Shown: piece by piece, positions 43,844 through 53,006 of the stretch
Numbering within the stretch: position 1 is the stretch's first letter
Layout: every line of letters starts with the position of its first letter
From: Halanaerobiaceae bacterium
GTDB lineage: Bacteria > Bacillota > Halanaerobiia > Halanaerobiales > Halarsenatibacteraceae
NCBI GenBank assembly: GCA_003553485.1
Contig: PWEJ01000145.1
Location: forward strand, 17,153-81,152
Length of the DNA: 64,000 nucleotides
Direction: 5' to 3'
Made by a program: the position numbers and the translations under genes
Notes under the pieces: generated by a model
What the model saw: only the letters and a program-made list of their open reading frames with translations
Told to the model about the DNA's origin: nothing
Databases searched by the model: none

Positions 43844-45454
43844 TCAATAGGCCCTTGTACCGGCTAAGTAGGTCGACTGGACTTTGATATTGGTTAAATA
43901 TTTTGCCTTTAGGCGCCGGGGGTCCTCCTCGATGACAATAAAGTCAGCCAGTTGCCCGGGGGTTAACCATCCTTTCTGTTCCCCTTCTCCACTGATGAGA
44001 GCACCGGCTTTTGTATAGAGCTCTAAAGCTTCTTCTAGAGTTAACTTTTCCCGGGGATTAAACCCTTCTGCCGGCTGATAGTCCCAATCTGTCCTGGTTA
44101 TGGCAGCTTCAATGCCGGCAAAGGGATTGACCTCTTCAATGGGAGCATCAGAACTAAAGGCCAGTTTCGCCCCTTGGTCAATTAGACTTCTCCAGGCATA
44201 GGAATTAGAGATAAGTTCCGGGGATAATCTATCCTCTAAGAGCTGATAATCTGATTTAAGAAAGACTGGCTGAACTAATAGCTTGATTTTAGCTTTGCCC
44301 AGACGCTCGATCAGTTCTGGAGTCGTTAGCTGACAATGGACTATTTGAGATTCTGCTAATTTTCTTAAATTAGGAGCGCTCTTTTGACAGCAGCTTAAGG
44401 CGGTGGCAATGGCGCGATCGCCAATGGCATGAATAGCCGGGACAAAACCTTCCTGGTAACACTTTTTCAACATAGCAGTTAATTTTTCAGGAGATAACAA
44501 TAAATCTCCTTTATTATTGGGCTCAGCCAGATAGGGTTCGCTCAGGGCGGCAGTTTTAGCGCCTAAAGAGCCATCAAGCATTATTTTAATTGGACCATAT
44601 CTAAAGCTCAGGTTGCCAGCAGAAGTTCTTTGACTTATTCTAGTAAGTTCAGCGATATCCTCCTGGTTCTTACAGCGCTGTTGAATATATAAACGAGGTT
44701 TTGGAAAGTCTTTCTGTTGATAAAGATGATAGGCCGATAACATCTTCCGGGTATCTTTGAGAGCCTTAAGGTCATCAATACCGGCAGAGGTAATGCCAAA
44801 TTTTAATAGCTCTTTCCCGGCTTTTTTTAATCTTTGCCCTACTGTCGAAGTACTGGGTTCTGGCAAACTAGTAAGGACTAAATCGACGGCAGAATCAAAA
44901 AGTCTTCCATTTGGACTGCCATCAGCAAATCTGCCAATTTTACCCCCTTCGGGATCAGCAGTGTTTTTTGTAATTCCTGCTAATTTTAAAGCAGCAGAAT
45001 TAACAGCAGCAGCATGGTAACAAATCCTTTGAATGATTATCGGTTGGTTAGAAGAAAGGCTGTCTAAAAAATCTATATCAGGCATTTCCTTTGCTGCTAA
45101 TCTGCTATCATTAAGTCGCACTCCCTTAATAATAGAACTATCCTGCTCACGATTAATCTTGGCAGAGATCTTTTGCTTAAGTTCCCTTTTATCCTTAACA
45201 TCACTTAGATCTAAGGCAGTTTTATCTGCCCCCAATTGATAAAAATGTAGATGACTATCATTAAAGCCTGCCAGCACGGTTTTCTGCTTTAAATCCACTT
45301 TAGGCCAGTCCCCATAAAGACTTACAACCTGTGATTTATCTCCTGAGGCTATTATTTTACCTCCTTCACAGGCCAGGGCCCCCTCTTCCACCCACTTGTC
45401 TTTTTTTATTCTTATTTTACCGTTGAGAAAAACAGCCTTAGAGCCTGAAGTCAT
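43844..45454 (-). CDS. YtcJ-like amidohydrolase
   Basis: 536 residues of the Amidohydro_3 (YtcJ/LAF3) family. The metal motif is LAGFNDSHLHFYQLG near 58-72, with the metal-associated HAIGDRA near 335, a metal His in SQIVHCQL near 365 and FSSDAPIEEVNPF near 427. The substrates of this family are mostly unknown; the usual activity is hydrolysis of N-acyl or exocyclic amide bonds. It lies between the racemase and the sigma-54 regulator, so it could release lysine from an amide or lactam, but this is speculation. It converges with the racemase with an 8-base gap. Confidence 0.8.
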   Translation of the reverse strand: MTSGSKAVFLNGKIRIKKDKWVEEGALACEGGKIIASGDKSQVVSLYGDWPKVDLKQKTVLAGFNDSHLHFYQLGADKTALDLSDVKDKRELKQKISAKINREQDSSIIKGVRLNDSRLAAKEMPDIDFLDSLSSNQPIIIQRICYHAAAVNSAALKLAGITKNTADPEGGKIGRFADGSPNGRLFDSAVDLVLTSLPEPSTSTVGQRLKKAGKELLKFGITSAGIDDLKALKDTRKMLSAYHLYQQKDFPKPRLYIQQRCKNQEDIAELTRISQRTSAGNLSFRYGPIKIMLDGSLGAKTAALSEPYLAEPNNKGDLLLSPEKLTAMLKKCYQEGFVPAIHAIGDRAIATALSCCQKSAPNLRKLAESQIVHCQLTTPELIERLGKAKIKLLVQPVFLKSDYQLLEDRLSPELISNSYAWRSLIDQGAKLAFSSDAPIEEVNPFAGIEAAITRTDWDYQPAEGFNPREKLTLEEALELYTKAGALISGEGEQKGWLTPGQLADFIVIEEDPRRLKAKYLTNIKVQSTYLAGTRAY

Positions 45455-45626
45455 TATTTTCTCCTTTCTCGGTCCTTCAACTAAAATATAAGAAGCTCAT
45501 ATTATTCATTTATGTTGCTTTATTTATGATAACATATTTTTTCATCTTGCCCAATAAGAAAACTATATATGCCCGAGTTTAGCCAGCCATAAATTTTAAT
45601 AGAGCAAGGGAAAAGAACTCTGAAGT

Positions 45627-45660
45627 AAAAATATCTTTCGTAAAGCCGAAAAATATTTTT
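45627..45660. promoter_or_regulatory. AT-rich dyad upstream of the sigma-54 regulator
   Basis: AAAAATATCTTTCG (45627-45640) and CGAAAAATATTTTT (45647-45660) are inverted repeats matching at 13 of 14 positions with a 6-base spacer. They lie between the divergent amidohydrolase and regulator genes, 68 bases before the regulator ATG. It may be an operator for autoregulation; a hairpin in the regulator leader is the alternative. Confidence 0.5.
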
Positions 45661-45727
45661 CTTTTCAGGCAGGTCTCCTGGGGTAAAAGAGAGAATTAGT
45701 TATTAACACCTGGAGGAGGTTTTTTAA

Positions 45728-47218
45728 ATGGAAGAGAAAGATATTAATATAACTACAGAAGATGCTGAGAATTTATTGGGAGATGGTCAGTGGAAAGATA
45801 TAATCCGTTCTTTAGACGAAGGAATCCATATAGTAGACCAACAGGCCAGAACAATACTCTATAACCAATCAGCAGCTGAAATTGAAGGACTTAAGCCCCG
45901 GGAGGTTTTGGGGAAAAGCATCTTTGCTGTCTTTCCTTCTCTAACCTATGAAAATAGCACCTTGATGCAGGTTTTAGCTCAGGGGGAAGAAGTGGAGCAA
46001 TCCCAGCAGACCTTTGTCAACATGAAGGGTCAGCAGATCACTACTGTCAATAAAACAGTTCCTCTGCTTTTCAGTGACAACACTTTAGGCGCTATGGAGA
46101 TTTCCCGGGATATCACTTTAATTCAGGAGATGGCTGAGAATGTCAACAATCTCAGAAATAAGTTTGGCGCTGCTGCTAGAAGCTCTGTTGATAGTGATAA
46201 ATTGGCTGGTTCGGCCACTGCCTTAAGCAATAACACCAGTTATACCTTTGCCGATCTAATCGGAGAAAACGAAGATTTCCAGCAGGTGTTAAACGATGCT
46301 GTGCGGGCAGCTGGCAGTGATTCTTCTGTGCTAATCATTGGGGAGACAGGAACAGGCAAAGAGCTTTTTGCTCAGGGAATACACAATGCCAGCACCAGGG
46401 CCTCTAAGCCCTTTATAGCTCAAAATTGTGCTGCTTTACCCCGGGAATTGCTGGAGAGTCTGCTCTTTGGAGCAGAAAAAGGCAGTTTCACCGGAGCTTC
46501 CACTAGACCAGGACTTTTTGAGCAGGCCAATGGAGGAACTATTTTGCTAGATGAGATAAATGCTTTAGACTACGATTTACAGGCCAAACTTTTAAGGGTT
46601 CTGCAGGAGGGAAGAGTGAGGAGAGTAGGGGGACAAAAGGAAAAAAAGGTCGATGTCAGGGTCCTGGCCACCATGAATAAGACACCGGAGGAGGCCTTTG
46701 ACGAGGGAAGCCTTCGACAGGACCTTTATTACCGCTTAAGTGTAGTCTCACTTACCATACCCCCCTTAAGAGAGCGCCGGAATGACATCCCGCTTTTGCT
46801 GGAGCATTTTATCTCTCACTACAATCAGAAATTTGAGCGTTCCATTAAAGGCGTGACTGCTAAATTAAAGGAGGCTCTCTTTAAATATGATTGGCCAGGT
46901 AATGTTAGAGAACTACAGCACATGATAGAGTGTGGTTTTAACCTGCTGCAAAAAGAGCCCTTCATAGGCTTTGCTGCCCTTCCTCTTCATCAACGACAAA
47001 AGCTAAGTAACCTACAGCAGGGAGAGGCCATCGAGCTGGCAAAGACCCTCCATGGGGGAGAAGTGCCAAATCTTAATGATTACCTGGACGAAGTGGAAAA
47101 ACAATTAATCAAGAGAGCTTTAAATAAGACGGAGGGCAATATTTCAGCAGCTGGTAGATTACTGGATATATCACGGCAATCACTATATTACAAGATAAAG
47201 AAATATGAACTGGAATAG
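45728..47218 (+). CDS. Sigma-54-dependent PAS-domain activator of lysine fermentation
   Basis: 496 residues. A PAS domain spans about 20-130 (RSLDEGIHIVDQQARTILYNQSA, AMEISRDITLIQEM). The AAA+ sigma-54 interaction domain spans about 180-400, with Walker A GETGTGKE near 204, the sigma-54 contact loop GSFTGA near 252 and Walker B GGTILLDEINA near 275. A Fis-type HTH at the end contains NISAAGRLLDISRQSLYYKIKKY. The PAS domain probably senses lysine, a cofactor or redox state. Its likely targets are the -24/-12 promoters at 42625 and 47211. Confidence 0.9.
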   Translation: MEEKDINITTEDAENLLGDGQWKDIIRSLDEGIHIVDQQARTILYNQSAAEIEGLKPREVLGKSIFAVFPSLTYENSTLMQVLAQGEEVEQSQQTFVNMKGQQITTVNKTVPLLFSDNTLGAMEISRDITLIQEMAENVNNLRNKFGAAARSSVDSDKLAGSATALSNNTSYTFADLIGENEDFQQVLNDAVRAAGSDSSVLIIGETGTGKELFAQGIHNASTRASKPFIAQNCAALPRELLESLLFGAEKGSFTGASTRPGLFEQANGGTILLDEINALDYDLQAKLLRVLQEGRVRRVGGQKEKKVDVRVLATMNKTPEEAFDEGSLRQDLYYRLSVVSLTIPPLRERRNDIPLLLEHFISHYNQKFERSIKGVTAKLKEALFKYDWPGNVRELQHMIECGFNLLQKEPFIGFAALPLHQRQKLSNLQQGEAIELAKTLHGGEVPNLNDYLDEVEKQLIKRALNKTEGNISAAGRLLDISRQSLYYKIKKYELE

Positions 47219-47226
47219 AACTTGCA
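47211..47226 (+). promoter_or_regulatory. Sigma-54 (-24/-12) promoter of the lysO-kam operon
   Basis: TGGAATAGAACTTGCA overlaps the last codons of the regulator gene. GG and GC are ten bases apart. It is identical to the kamA promoter at 14 of 16 positions, including the whole AACTTGCA half. Transcription would start about 15 bases before the lysO ATG. Confidence 0.72.
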
Positions 47227-47253
47227 GGTATTTAAAACAGGAGGCAAAAGTTT

Positions 47254-48189
47254 ATGGATTTAGGACCTATGCTGGCAATATTGCTGGCTGGATTTTTATT
47301 GGGTTTCTGGCAGGAAAATAACCTGAAGATAAAAAGATTGGCTCAATATATTGTGCATTTTGGCTTGTTAATCCTGATAGCGGCCATGGGGGCCAGGATT
47401 GGGGCTGACCCTGAAATAATCTCCGATTTAGGCCGGATAGGCCTTCAATCTTTTTTATTGGCTTTAGGGGGAATAGCAGGGAGTGTTATCTGTCTTTATC
47501 TCTTTTCCTTTTATCTTAAAGCTTTAAATAGAACCGGAGAGAGTGAGAGTTCCATTAATCATCAGATATCAGAGGAGAATGGTGGTTTGAAATTAACTGG
47601 AATAATTTTGCTGGTAGTTGTTGGCGGCGGGATAATTGGACGACTTTTTTTGCCGGCAGATTATTTGCCCTTATTAACCTCTCTTACTGGTTATTCTTTG
47701 ATGGTCTTATTTTTAGGAGTTGGCATAGATATTGGACAGAGGCGAGCGGTTTTTCGTCATATTAAAAAGCTGGGCTGGCGTATCATTGCTATACCTCTGA
47801 TGGTAGCCCTGGGCAGCATCATAGGCACAGTAATGGTGGGGACAGTCCTGGGGATGTTGAGAAATGAATCCGCTGCTATAGGAGCTGGTTTTGGCTGGTA
47901 TAGCCTCTCAGCAGTCCTCTTAACGGATCTCCATAGTGTAGAGTTAGGCTCTCTTGCTTTTTTGACCAATATTATCAGGGAGATGGTGGCCTTATTGATT
48001 ATCCCCTTATTAGCACCGCTATTAGGCTCCATTACTGCTATAGCACCCGGGGGAGCCACCACCATGGATGTGACCCTGCCTCTCTTAAAAAAGGTGGGAG
48101 GAGAGGAGATTGTGATACCGGCCTTTATTAACGGAGCAGTTTTAACAGCGCTGGTTCCTTTTTTAGTGCCCTTTTTATTAAACTTTTAG
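47254..48189 (+). CDS. lysO: LysO-family lysine transporter
   Basis: A 311-residue membrane protein of the DUF340/LysO family, with about eight to ten helices. Conserved segments include MLAILLAGFLLGFWQE at the start, LFLGVGIDIGQRRAVF near 151, GAGFGWYSLSAVLLTDLHSVELG near 209-231 and AIAPGGATTMDVTLPLLKK near 267. E. coli LysO exports L-lysine. In a catabolic operon it may relieve lysine overload or exchange a product; the direction is not predictable. It sits directly downstream of the -24/-12 promoter. Confidence 0.87.
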   Translation: MDLGPMLAILLAGFLLGFWQENNLKIKRLAQYIVHFGLLILIAAMGARIGADPEIISDLGRIGLQSFLLALGGIAGSVICLYLFSFYLKALNRTGESESSINHQISEENGGLKLTGIILLVVVGGGIIGRLFLPADYLPLLTSLTGYSLMVLFLGVGIDIGQRRAVFRHIKKLGWRIIAIPLMVALGSIIGTVMVGTVLGMLRNESAAIGAGFGWYSLSAVLLTDLHSVELGSLAFLTNIIREMVALLIIPLLAPLLGSITAIAPGGATTMDVTLPLLKKVGGEEIVIPAFINGAVLTALVPFLVPFLLNF

Positions 48190-48274
48190 GTTGAGAGTTA
48201 TTTAAATATACCCTTTAATTTTATCGAGAGATAATTGTAGTCTTGATTTCACCTCGCTTGAGGGGGCGCCTTAA

Positions 48275-49330
48275 ATGCCGAAATCCCTGGGTCAGTTAAT
48301 TTTATCTGCTAATTTAAAAACTATTGCTTTTATCGGTCTGGCAAAAAATGCTGGAAAAACCACGGCTTTAAATAAAGCCAGTGCAGAGATCGCTGCTGCT
48401 GGATCAGAGATAGCAGTGCTCTCCTATGGCTTAGATGGGGAAAAAAGGGATTATGTTACCAGAAAAGAAAAGCCTGCTGTTGTAATTCCCCAGGGAGGTT
48501 ATTTTGTCACCGCTGAAGAAGCTTTACTGACCCACAAAACCCAGGCCCAAGAAATAAGCAGCACCGATATTATTACTCCGCGGGGAAAGGTAAAAGTATA
48601 TCAGGCAGTGGATAATAAATTAGAGGTTGAATTAACAGGAATAAACCGCACCTCAGATCTAAAAAAAGCCAGAGCTATCCTGGAGCCTTACTGCGATTTT
48701 ATCTTAATTGATGGTGCCTTAGACCGAAAAAGTTCTGGTCTACCAGAAATATCTGCGGCTATAATTGTTTCTACCGGAGCAGTTTTAGGAAGCAATGTTA
48801 AAAAAGTAGCTGATAAGACGGCTTTAGAGCTTACTTTTTTAAAACTGGCTGGCTTAAAAGAAGATTCTAGAAGAAAAGAATTCTCTAAATTAATAACCAG
48901 AGCCCGGCAGGAAAATTTTGCCGGCTGGTTAATAGATGAAGTGCAGCAACATAAATTTACCAGTCAGCTTTCTCTCAATTTAGCTCAAGAATTGAAAGAA
49001 CTTATCTCACAGGGAAATAATTATAAATTTTTGCTACTGGCCGGGGCCTTTACCGATGAACTGGCGAAGGTTTTAATATCCAGGAATAATACAAAAAAGA
49101 TGACAGTTGTCATAAAAGATAGCACTAAAATATTTTTGTCAGCCAGAAATTTTCGGCTTTTACAAAAAAAAGAGATAACCGTTAAAGTAGTATCGCCTTT
49201 AAAAGTGCTGGCAATAACGGTAAATCCTCACAATCCTGAAGGACGCAACCTGGCCAGTGAAGAGTTGATGGCAGCCTTAAAAAGATTAAAACTAAAGCTG
49301 CCCCTTATCAATGTTTGTAAGAGCAATTAA
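48275..49330 (+). CDS. kamB: KamB-like lysine 5,6-aminomutase accessory/reactivase protein
   Basis: 351 residues with a P-loop GLAKNAGKTT at 21-30 and a later FILIDGALDRKSSGLP near 147 that fits a Walker-B strand. Position immediately upstream of kamD, with a 32-base gap, matches KamB of known lysine fermentation operons. There it is considered part of a system that reactivates the B12-dependent aminomutase. The MutS-like partner KamC is not present beside it. The C-terminal half (from about 190) is helical and unfamiliar to me. Confidence 0.75.
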   Translation: MPKSLGQLILSANLKTIAFIGLAKNAGKTTALNKASAEIAAAGSEIAVLSYGLDGEKRDYVTRKEKPAVVIPQGGYFVTAEEALLTHKTQAQEISSTDIITPRGKVKVYQAVDNKLEVELTGINRTSDLKKARAILEPYCDFILIDGALDRKSSGLPEISAAIIVSTGAVLGSNVKKVADKTALELTFLKLAGLKEDSRRKEFSKLITRARQENFAGWLIDEVQQHKFTSQLSLNLAQELKELISQGNNYKFLLLAGAFTDELAKVLISRNNTKKMTVVIKDSTKIFLSARNFRLLQKKEITVKVVSPLKVLAITVNPHNPEGRNLASEELMAALKRLKLKLPLINVCKSN

Positions 49331-49362
49331 GATTAATCTTAAGCTCCAGGGGGGAATAATTT

Positions 49363-50931
49363 ATGGCTAAACTAAATATTGATTCAGGTATAGTAGCTAG
49401 ATGTCAGCAGGCAGCTAAAACGATAGCAGATGGAGTGGATAAAGAGATAGCCGGTCTAACCACTACCTCTATAGAGCGCACTGTCCTGCGTTTATATGGT
49501 GTAACAGGAGTTGATAACGATGATATTCCTGTGGCTAATATCATAGTCGATCAATTAAAGGAAAAAGAGCTATTAGCAGAGGGAGCGGCTAAAAATCTGG
49601 GTAAGGCTCTTTTAAGCAGTGGCCTGGAGATTGCTGAGCTGACAGAGGCAATTGCTCAGGGAGAGATATATCTTCCTCAGTTAGTAGCAGAGGCTGATTT
49701 TTCTGACAGAAGGATAACTGATTTTTTAATAAAACTGGCAGAAAAGAAGTCCAAAGAGATAAATAATAACAGAAAAAAAAGAAAGAATCTGCAAAAAGAG
49801 CTGGGTTTAGGTTCCCAGCCCTGGTTATATGTAATTGTAGCTACTGGAAATATCTACGAAGATGTTAACCAGGCTAGAGCAGCAGCCCGGCAGGGGGCAG
49901 ATATAGTAGCAGTTATTCGCAGTACCGCTCAATCTTTACTTGATTATGTACCCCATGGCCCCACCACTGAGGGATTTGGTGGCACCTATGCCACTCAAGA
50001 GAACTTTCGCATAATGAGAGAGGCCCTGGATGATATCGGGGAAGAGGTTGGGCGTTATATTCAATTAGTAAATTATTGTTCTGGACTCTGCATGCCTGAG
50101 ATTGCTGCCATGGGAGCTTTAGAAAGACTTGATATGATGCTCAATGATGCGATGTATGGCATTTTATTTAGGGATATTAACATGCATAGAACCATGGTGG
50201 ATCAGCATTTTTCCAGGCTAATCAATGGTTACGCTGGAATTATTATCAACACAGGTGAGGATAATTATCTGACTACAGCTGACTCTCTGGCAGAAGCCCA
50301 TACTGTTATAGCTTCCCAATTTATTAATAAAGAGATGGCCCGGCGGGCTGGAATGGAGAATGAACTGATTGGCTTAGGCCATGCCTTTGAAATAGATCCA
50401 GCTCAAGAAAATGGTTTTTTGTTAGAGCTGGCTCAAGCCCAGTTGATAAGACAACTCTTCCCCCAGGCTCCTCTAAAATATATGCCTCCTACAAAACACA
50501 TGACAGGCGATATTTTTAAGGGATATCTATTAAATGGGATGTTTAATCTAGCTTCTATTATTACAGGTCAGGGCATTCAATTATTAGGAATGCTCACCGA
50601 GGCTATTCATACTCCCTTTGTCCAGGATAGAGCTCTTAGCCTGGAAAATGCCCGTTATATATTTAAGAATGCAAATAAATTAGGAGCAGAAATTGAATTT
50701 AAAGATGATGGCATTATCCAGGAAAGGGCTACTAAGGTTTTAGAAGAGGCCGGAGAGATGTTAGAGGATATTGCAGAATTAGGACTTTTACAGGCCCTGG
50801 CCGAGGGTTATTTTGCCAATATTAAAAGGCCTGTAACCGGGGGCAAGGGCAGCGATGGGGTTTTGGAATGTGGAAAAAACTACTTCAATCCCTTTACAAA
50901 AATTTTTAGAGAGGAGATGCTGGAAAGATGA
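49363..50931 (+). CDS. kamD: Lysine 5,6-aminomutase alpha subunit
   Basis: 522 residues, the normal KamD length. It opens LNIDSGIVARCQQAAKTIAD and includes GSQPWLYVIVATGNIYEDVNQARAAARQGADIVAVIRSTAQSLLDYVPHG (residues 146-195, only landmarks cited). The TIM barrel holds adenosylcobalamin and substrate with the beta subunit. It moves the terminal amino group of D-lysine or L-beta-lysine to C5. GGGGG precedes the ATG, and its stop overlaps kamE (ATGA). Confidence 0.94.
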   Translation: MAKLNIDSGIVARCQQAAKTIADGVDKEIAGLTTTSIERTVLRLYGVTGVDNDDIPVANIIVDQLKEKELLAEGAAKNLGKALLSSGLEIAELTEAIAQGEIYLPQLVAEADFSDRRITDFLIKLAEKKSKEINNNRKKRKNLQKELGLGSQPWLYVIVATGNIYEDVNQARAAARQGADIVAVIRSTAQSLLDYVPHGPTTEGFGGTYATQENFRIMREALDDIGEEVGRYIQLVNYCSGLCMPEIAAMGALERLDMMLNDAMYGILFRDINMHRTMVDQHFSRLINGYAGIIINTGEDNYLTTADSLAEAHTVIASQFINKEMARRAGMENELIGLGHAFEIDPAQENGFLLELAQAQLIRQLFPQAPLKYMPPTKHMTGDIFKGYLLNGMFNLASIITGQGIQLLGMLTEAIHTPFVQDRALSLENARYIFKNANKLGAEIEFKDDGIIQERATKVLEEAGEMLEDIAELGLLQALAEGYFANIKRPVTGGKGSDGVLECGKNYFNPFTKIFREEMLER

Positions 50932-51749
50932 ACCTAGAGCCAGGAACCGGTGGTAATAGCAGCAGGGTAGAATCCTCTGCCTGGCTGAATAAGGCAGCAG
51001 CAGTGGATTTAGAGAATCTTCGCCCCTATGGGGATACAATCGACGATGGGAAAATACAGCTTAGCTTTACTCTGCCGGTTAGCTTTGGTCCTAAGGCTAA
51101 GGCAGCTGGTAAGGCCTTATTAGAAAATATAGGCTTTAAAGAAGTGGAAATTGTCCATGTGAAAGATTTAAAAGAGGGGTTTACCTTCTTTGTAGCTTAC
51201 GGGCGCAGCCAGGCTACTGTAGATTATACTAGCCTGCAGGTAGTTAACCCCACGGTCTCTATTATGGATTATTCTGAGATCAATTCCTTTATTGCTGAAA
51301 AAATTGGCCGACCGATAAAGGTAGTGGGGGCTTGCACTGGTAGTGATGCCCATACGGTAGGACTGGATGCTATTTTAAATATGAAGGGCTATGCCGGAGA
51401 ATATGGTTTAGAAAGGTATTCAGGCTTTACCACCTGGAATTTAGGCAGTCAGGTGCCCAATGAAGTATTGATCAGCAAAGCTGTGGAAGTGGGGGCCGAT
51501 GCTCTTTTAGTCTCCCAGGTAGTTACCCAGAAAAACATCCACGTTAAAAACCTTACAGAGCTGGTAGAGCTATTGGAAGCCGAGGGTATCCGAGATGAAT
51601 TTATCCTGGTAGTAGGAGGTCCTAAAATAGGCCATGAATTAGCCATGGAATTAGGCTTCGATGCTGGTTTTGGCCCAGGGACAACACCGCCAGAGGTAGC
51701 TTCTTTTTTAGCCCAGGAACTAGTTTTAGAGGGAAAGGAGGAGAATTAA
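50928..51749 (+). CDS. kamE: Lysine 5,6-aminomutase beta subunit, B12- and PLP-binding
   Basis: 273 residues. The B12 motif D-x-H-x-x-G is seen as Asp139-Ala-His141-Thr-Val-Gly144. Lys152, eleven residues after the His, is placed like the PLP lysine of the clostridial enzyme. Later signatures are LVVGGPKIGHELAMELGFDAGFGPGT near 227-250. The N-terminal dimerisation region carries ENLRPYGDTIDDGKIQLSFTLP. It overlaps kamD by 4 bases and abuts kal. Confidence 0.94.
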   Translation: MNLEPGTGGNSSRVESSAWLNKAAAVDLENLRPYGDTIDDGKIQLSFTLPVSFGPKAKAAGKALLENIGFKEVEIVHVKDLKEGFTFFVAYGRSQATVDYTSLQVVNPTVSIMDYSEINSFIAEKIGRPIKVVGACTGSDAHTVGLDAILNMKGYAGEYGLERYSGFTTWNLGSQVPNEVLISKAVEVGADALLVSQVVTQKNIHVKNLTELVELLEAEGIRDEFILVVGGPKIGHELAMELGFDAGFGPGTTPPEVASFLAQELVLEGKEEN

Positions 51750-52142
51750 ATGTTAGAAGCTCAAATCAAGGTTAGGATGAGCACAGCTGATGCTCATTAT
51801 GCTGGTAATTTAGTCGATGGTGCTAAAATTTTAGAGTTTTTTGGTGATGTAGCCACGGAATTATTAATTAGAAATGATGGCGATGAAGGACTTTTGGTCG
51901 CCTATGACGAAGTGGAGTTTATTGCTCCGGTATATGCCGGAGATTTTATTGAAGTCAGGGGAAAATTAATTTCCCAGGGCAATACCTCAAGAAAAATGGA
52001 GTTTAGAGCTGAAAAAGTTATAACAGCTGATAGAGAAAGCAAATTTGCCTCGGCGGCAAAAATATTGCCTGAAAAAGAATTGGTCTGTAAAGCTTCAGGA
52101 ACCTGTGTAGTCCCTTTAGAAAAACAACGGAAGGGGGATTAA
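51750..52142 (+). CDS. kal: 3-Aminobutyryl-CoA ammonia-lyase
   Basis: A 130-residue hot-dog fold protein, the usual size for Kal. Characteristic segments are [29 protein letters not shown] near 11-39 and [25 protein letters not shown] near 60-84. It removes ammonia from L-3-aminobutyryl-CoA to give crotonyl-CoA in lysine fermentation. The start immediately follows the kamE stop, with GGAAAGGAGGAG upstream. Confidence 0.9.
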   Translation: MLEAQIKVRMSTADAHYAGNLVDGAKILEFFGDVATELLIRNDGDEGLLVAYDEVEFIAPVYAGDFIEVRGKLISQGNTSRKMEFRAEKVITADRESKFASAAKILPEKELVCKASGTCVVPLEKQRKGD

Positions 52143-52145
52143 TCA

Positions 52146-52961
52146 ATGGAGAAACTAATTATAACGGCAGCTATCTGTGGGGCAGAGGTAACCCGGGAGC
52201 ATAATCCTAACTTACCTTTAACACCCCGGGAGCTCGCTCAGGAGGCCAGAGAAGCAGAAGAAGCCGGAGCGGCAATTATCCATCTCCATGTGAGGGATGA
52301 AGAGGGTCAACCCACCCAGGACCAGGAGACCTTCGCCCGGGCCTGCAATGCCATGGAAAGAGAGGGAGTAACAGCTATTATCCAACCCTCCACTGGAGGA
52401 GCAGCAGGTATGAGCTGGCAGGAAAGAATCCAACCTGTTTATCTGGAACCAGAGATGGCTTCCCTGGACTGTGGAACTACAAATTTTGGCGATGATATTT
52501 TTGTCAATGACCTTCCCTTAATGCGCAATTTTGCTCGAGAAATGGATAAATATGGAGTGATGCCGGAATTAGAATGTTTTGAGATAGGGCATATCGCCAA
52601 TGCTTTAAAATTAAGGGAGGAGAATCTGCTCCCTGGTCATCTGCATTTTGATCTGGTCCTTGGGGTGCCTGGTGCTATACCAGCTTCCATAGATAATCTG
52701 GTAGCCATGGTCAATAACTTACCGCCGGAGGCTACCTGGACGGTGGCCGGCATAGGGCGGCATGAATTACCTCTGGCCTATCATGCCATAGCCATGGGGG
52801 GACATGTTAGAGTTGGTTTTGAGGATAACATTTTTTATCATAAAGGAGAGCTGGCAGATAGTAATGCCCAACTGGTGGCCAGGATAGTGAGGGTAGCCCA
52901 GGAGATGGGTCGAGAAGTAGCAGATCCGGAGGAAGCAAGAGAAATTTTAGCTTTAATTTAA
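52146..52961 (+). CDS. kce: 3-Keto-5-aminohexanoate cleavage enzyme
   Basis: 271 residues of the BKACE family. The zinc site is His46 and His48 in IHLHVRDEEG, with a further acidic ligand in VGFEDN near residue 229. LECFEIGHIANAL, LHFDLVLGVPGAIPA and WTVAGIGRHELPL are typical of Kce. With acetyl-CoA it converts 3-keto-5-aminohexanoate to acetoacetate and 3-aminobutyryl-CoA, the substrate of Kal just upstream. Confidence 0.94.
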   Translation: MEKLIITAAICGAEVTREHNPNLPLTPRELAQEAREAEEAGAAIIHLHVRDEEGQPTQDQETFARACNAMEREGVTAIIQPSTGGAAGMSWQERIQPVYLEPEMASLDCGTTNFGDDIFVNDLPLMRNFAREMDKYGVMPELECFEIGHIANALKLREENLLPGHLHFDLVLGVPGAIPASIDNLVAMVNNLPPEATWTVAGIGRHELPLAYHAIAMGGHVRVGFEDNIFYHKGELADSNAQLVARIVRVAQEMGREVADPEEAREILALI

Positions 52962-53006
52962 TTTTTAATAAAGTTAGTTATTAATTTAACAATCCTGGAA
53001 TAATAA

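Noticed and set aside
45567..45584. GG-N10-GC spacing on the minus strand, resembling a -24/-12 promoter for the amidohydrolase
   Set aside because: The -12 half reads GGGC instead of TTGC, and the surrounding bases do not match the two good sites in the cluster.
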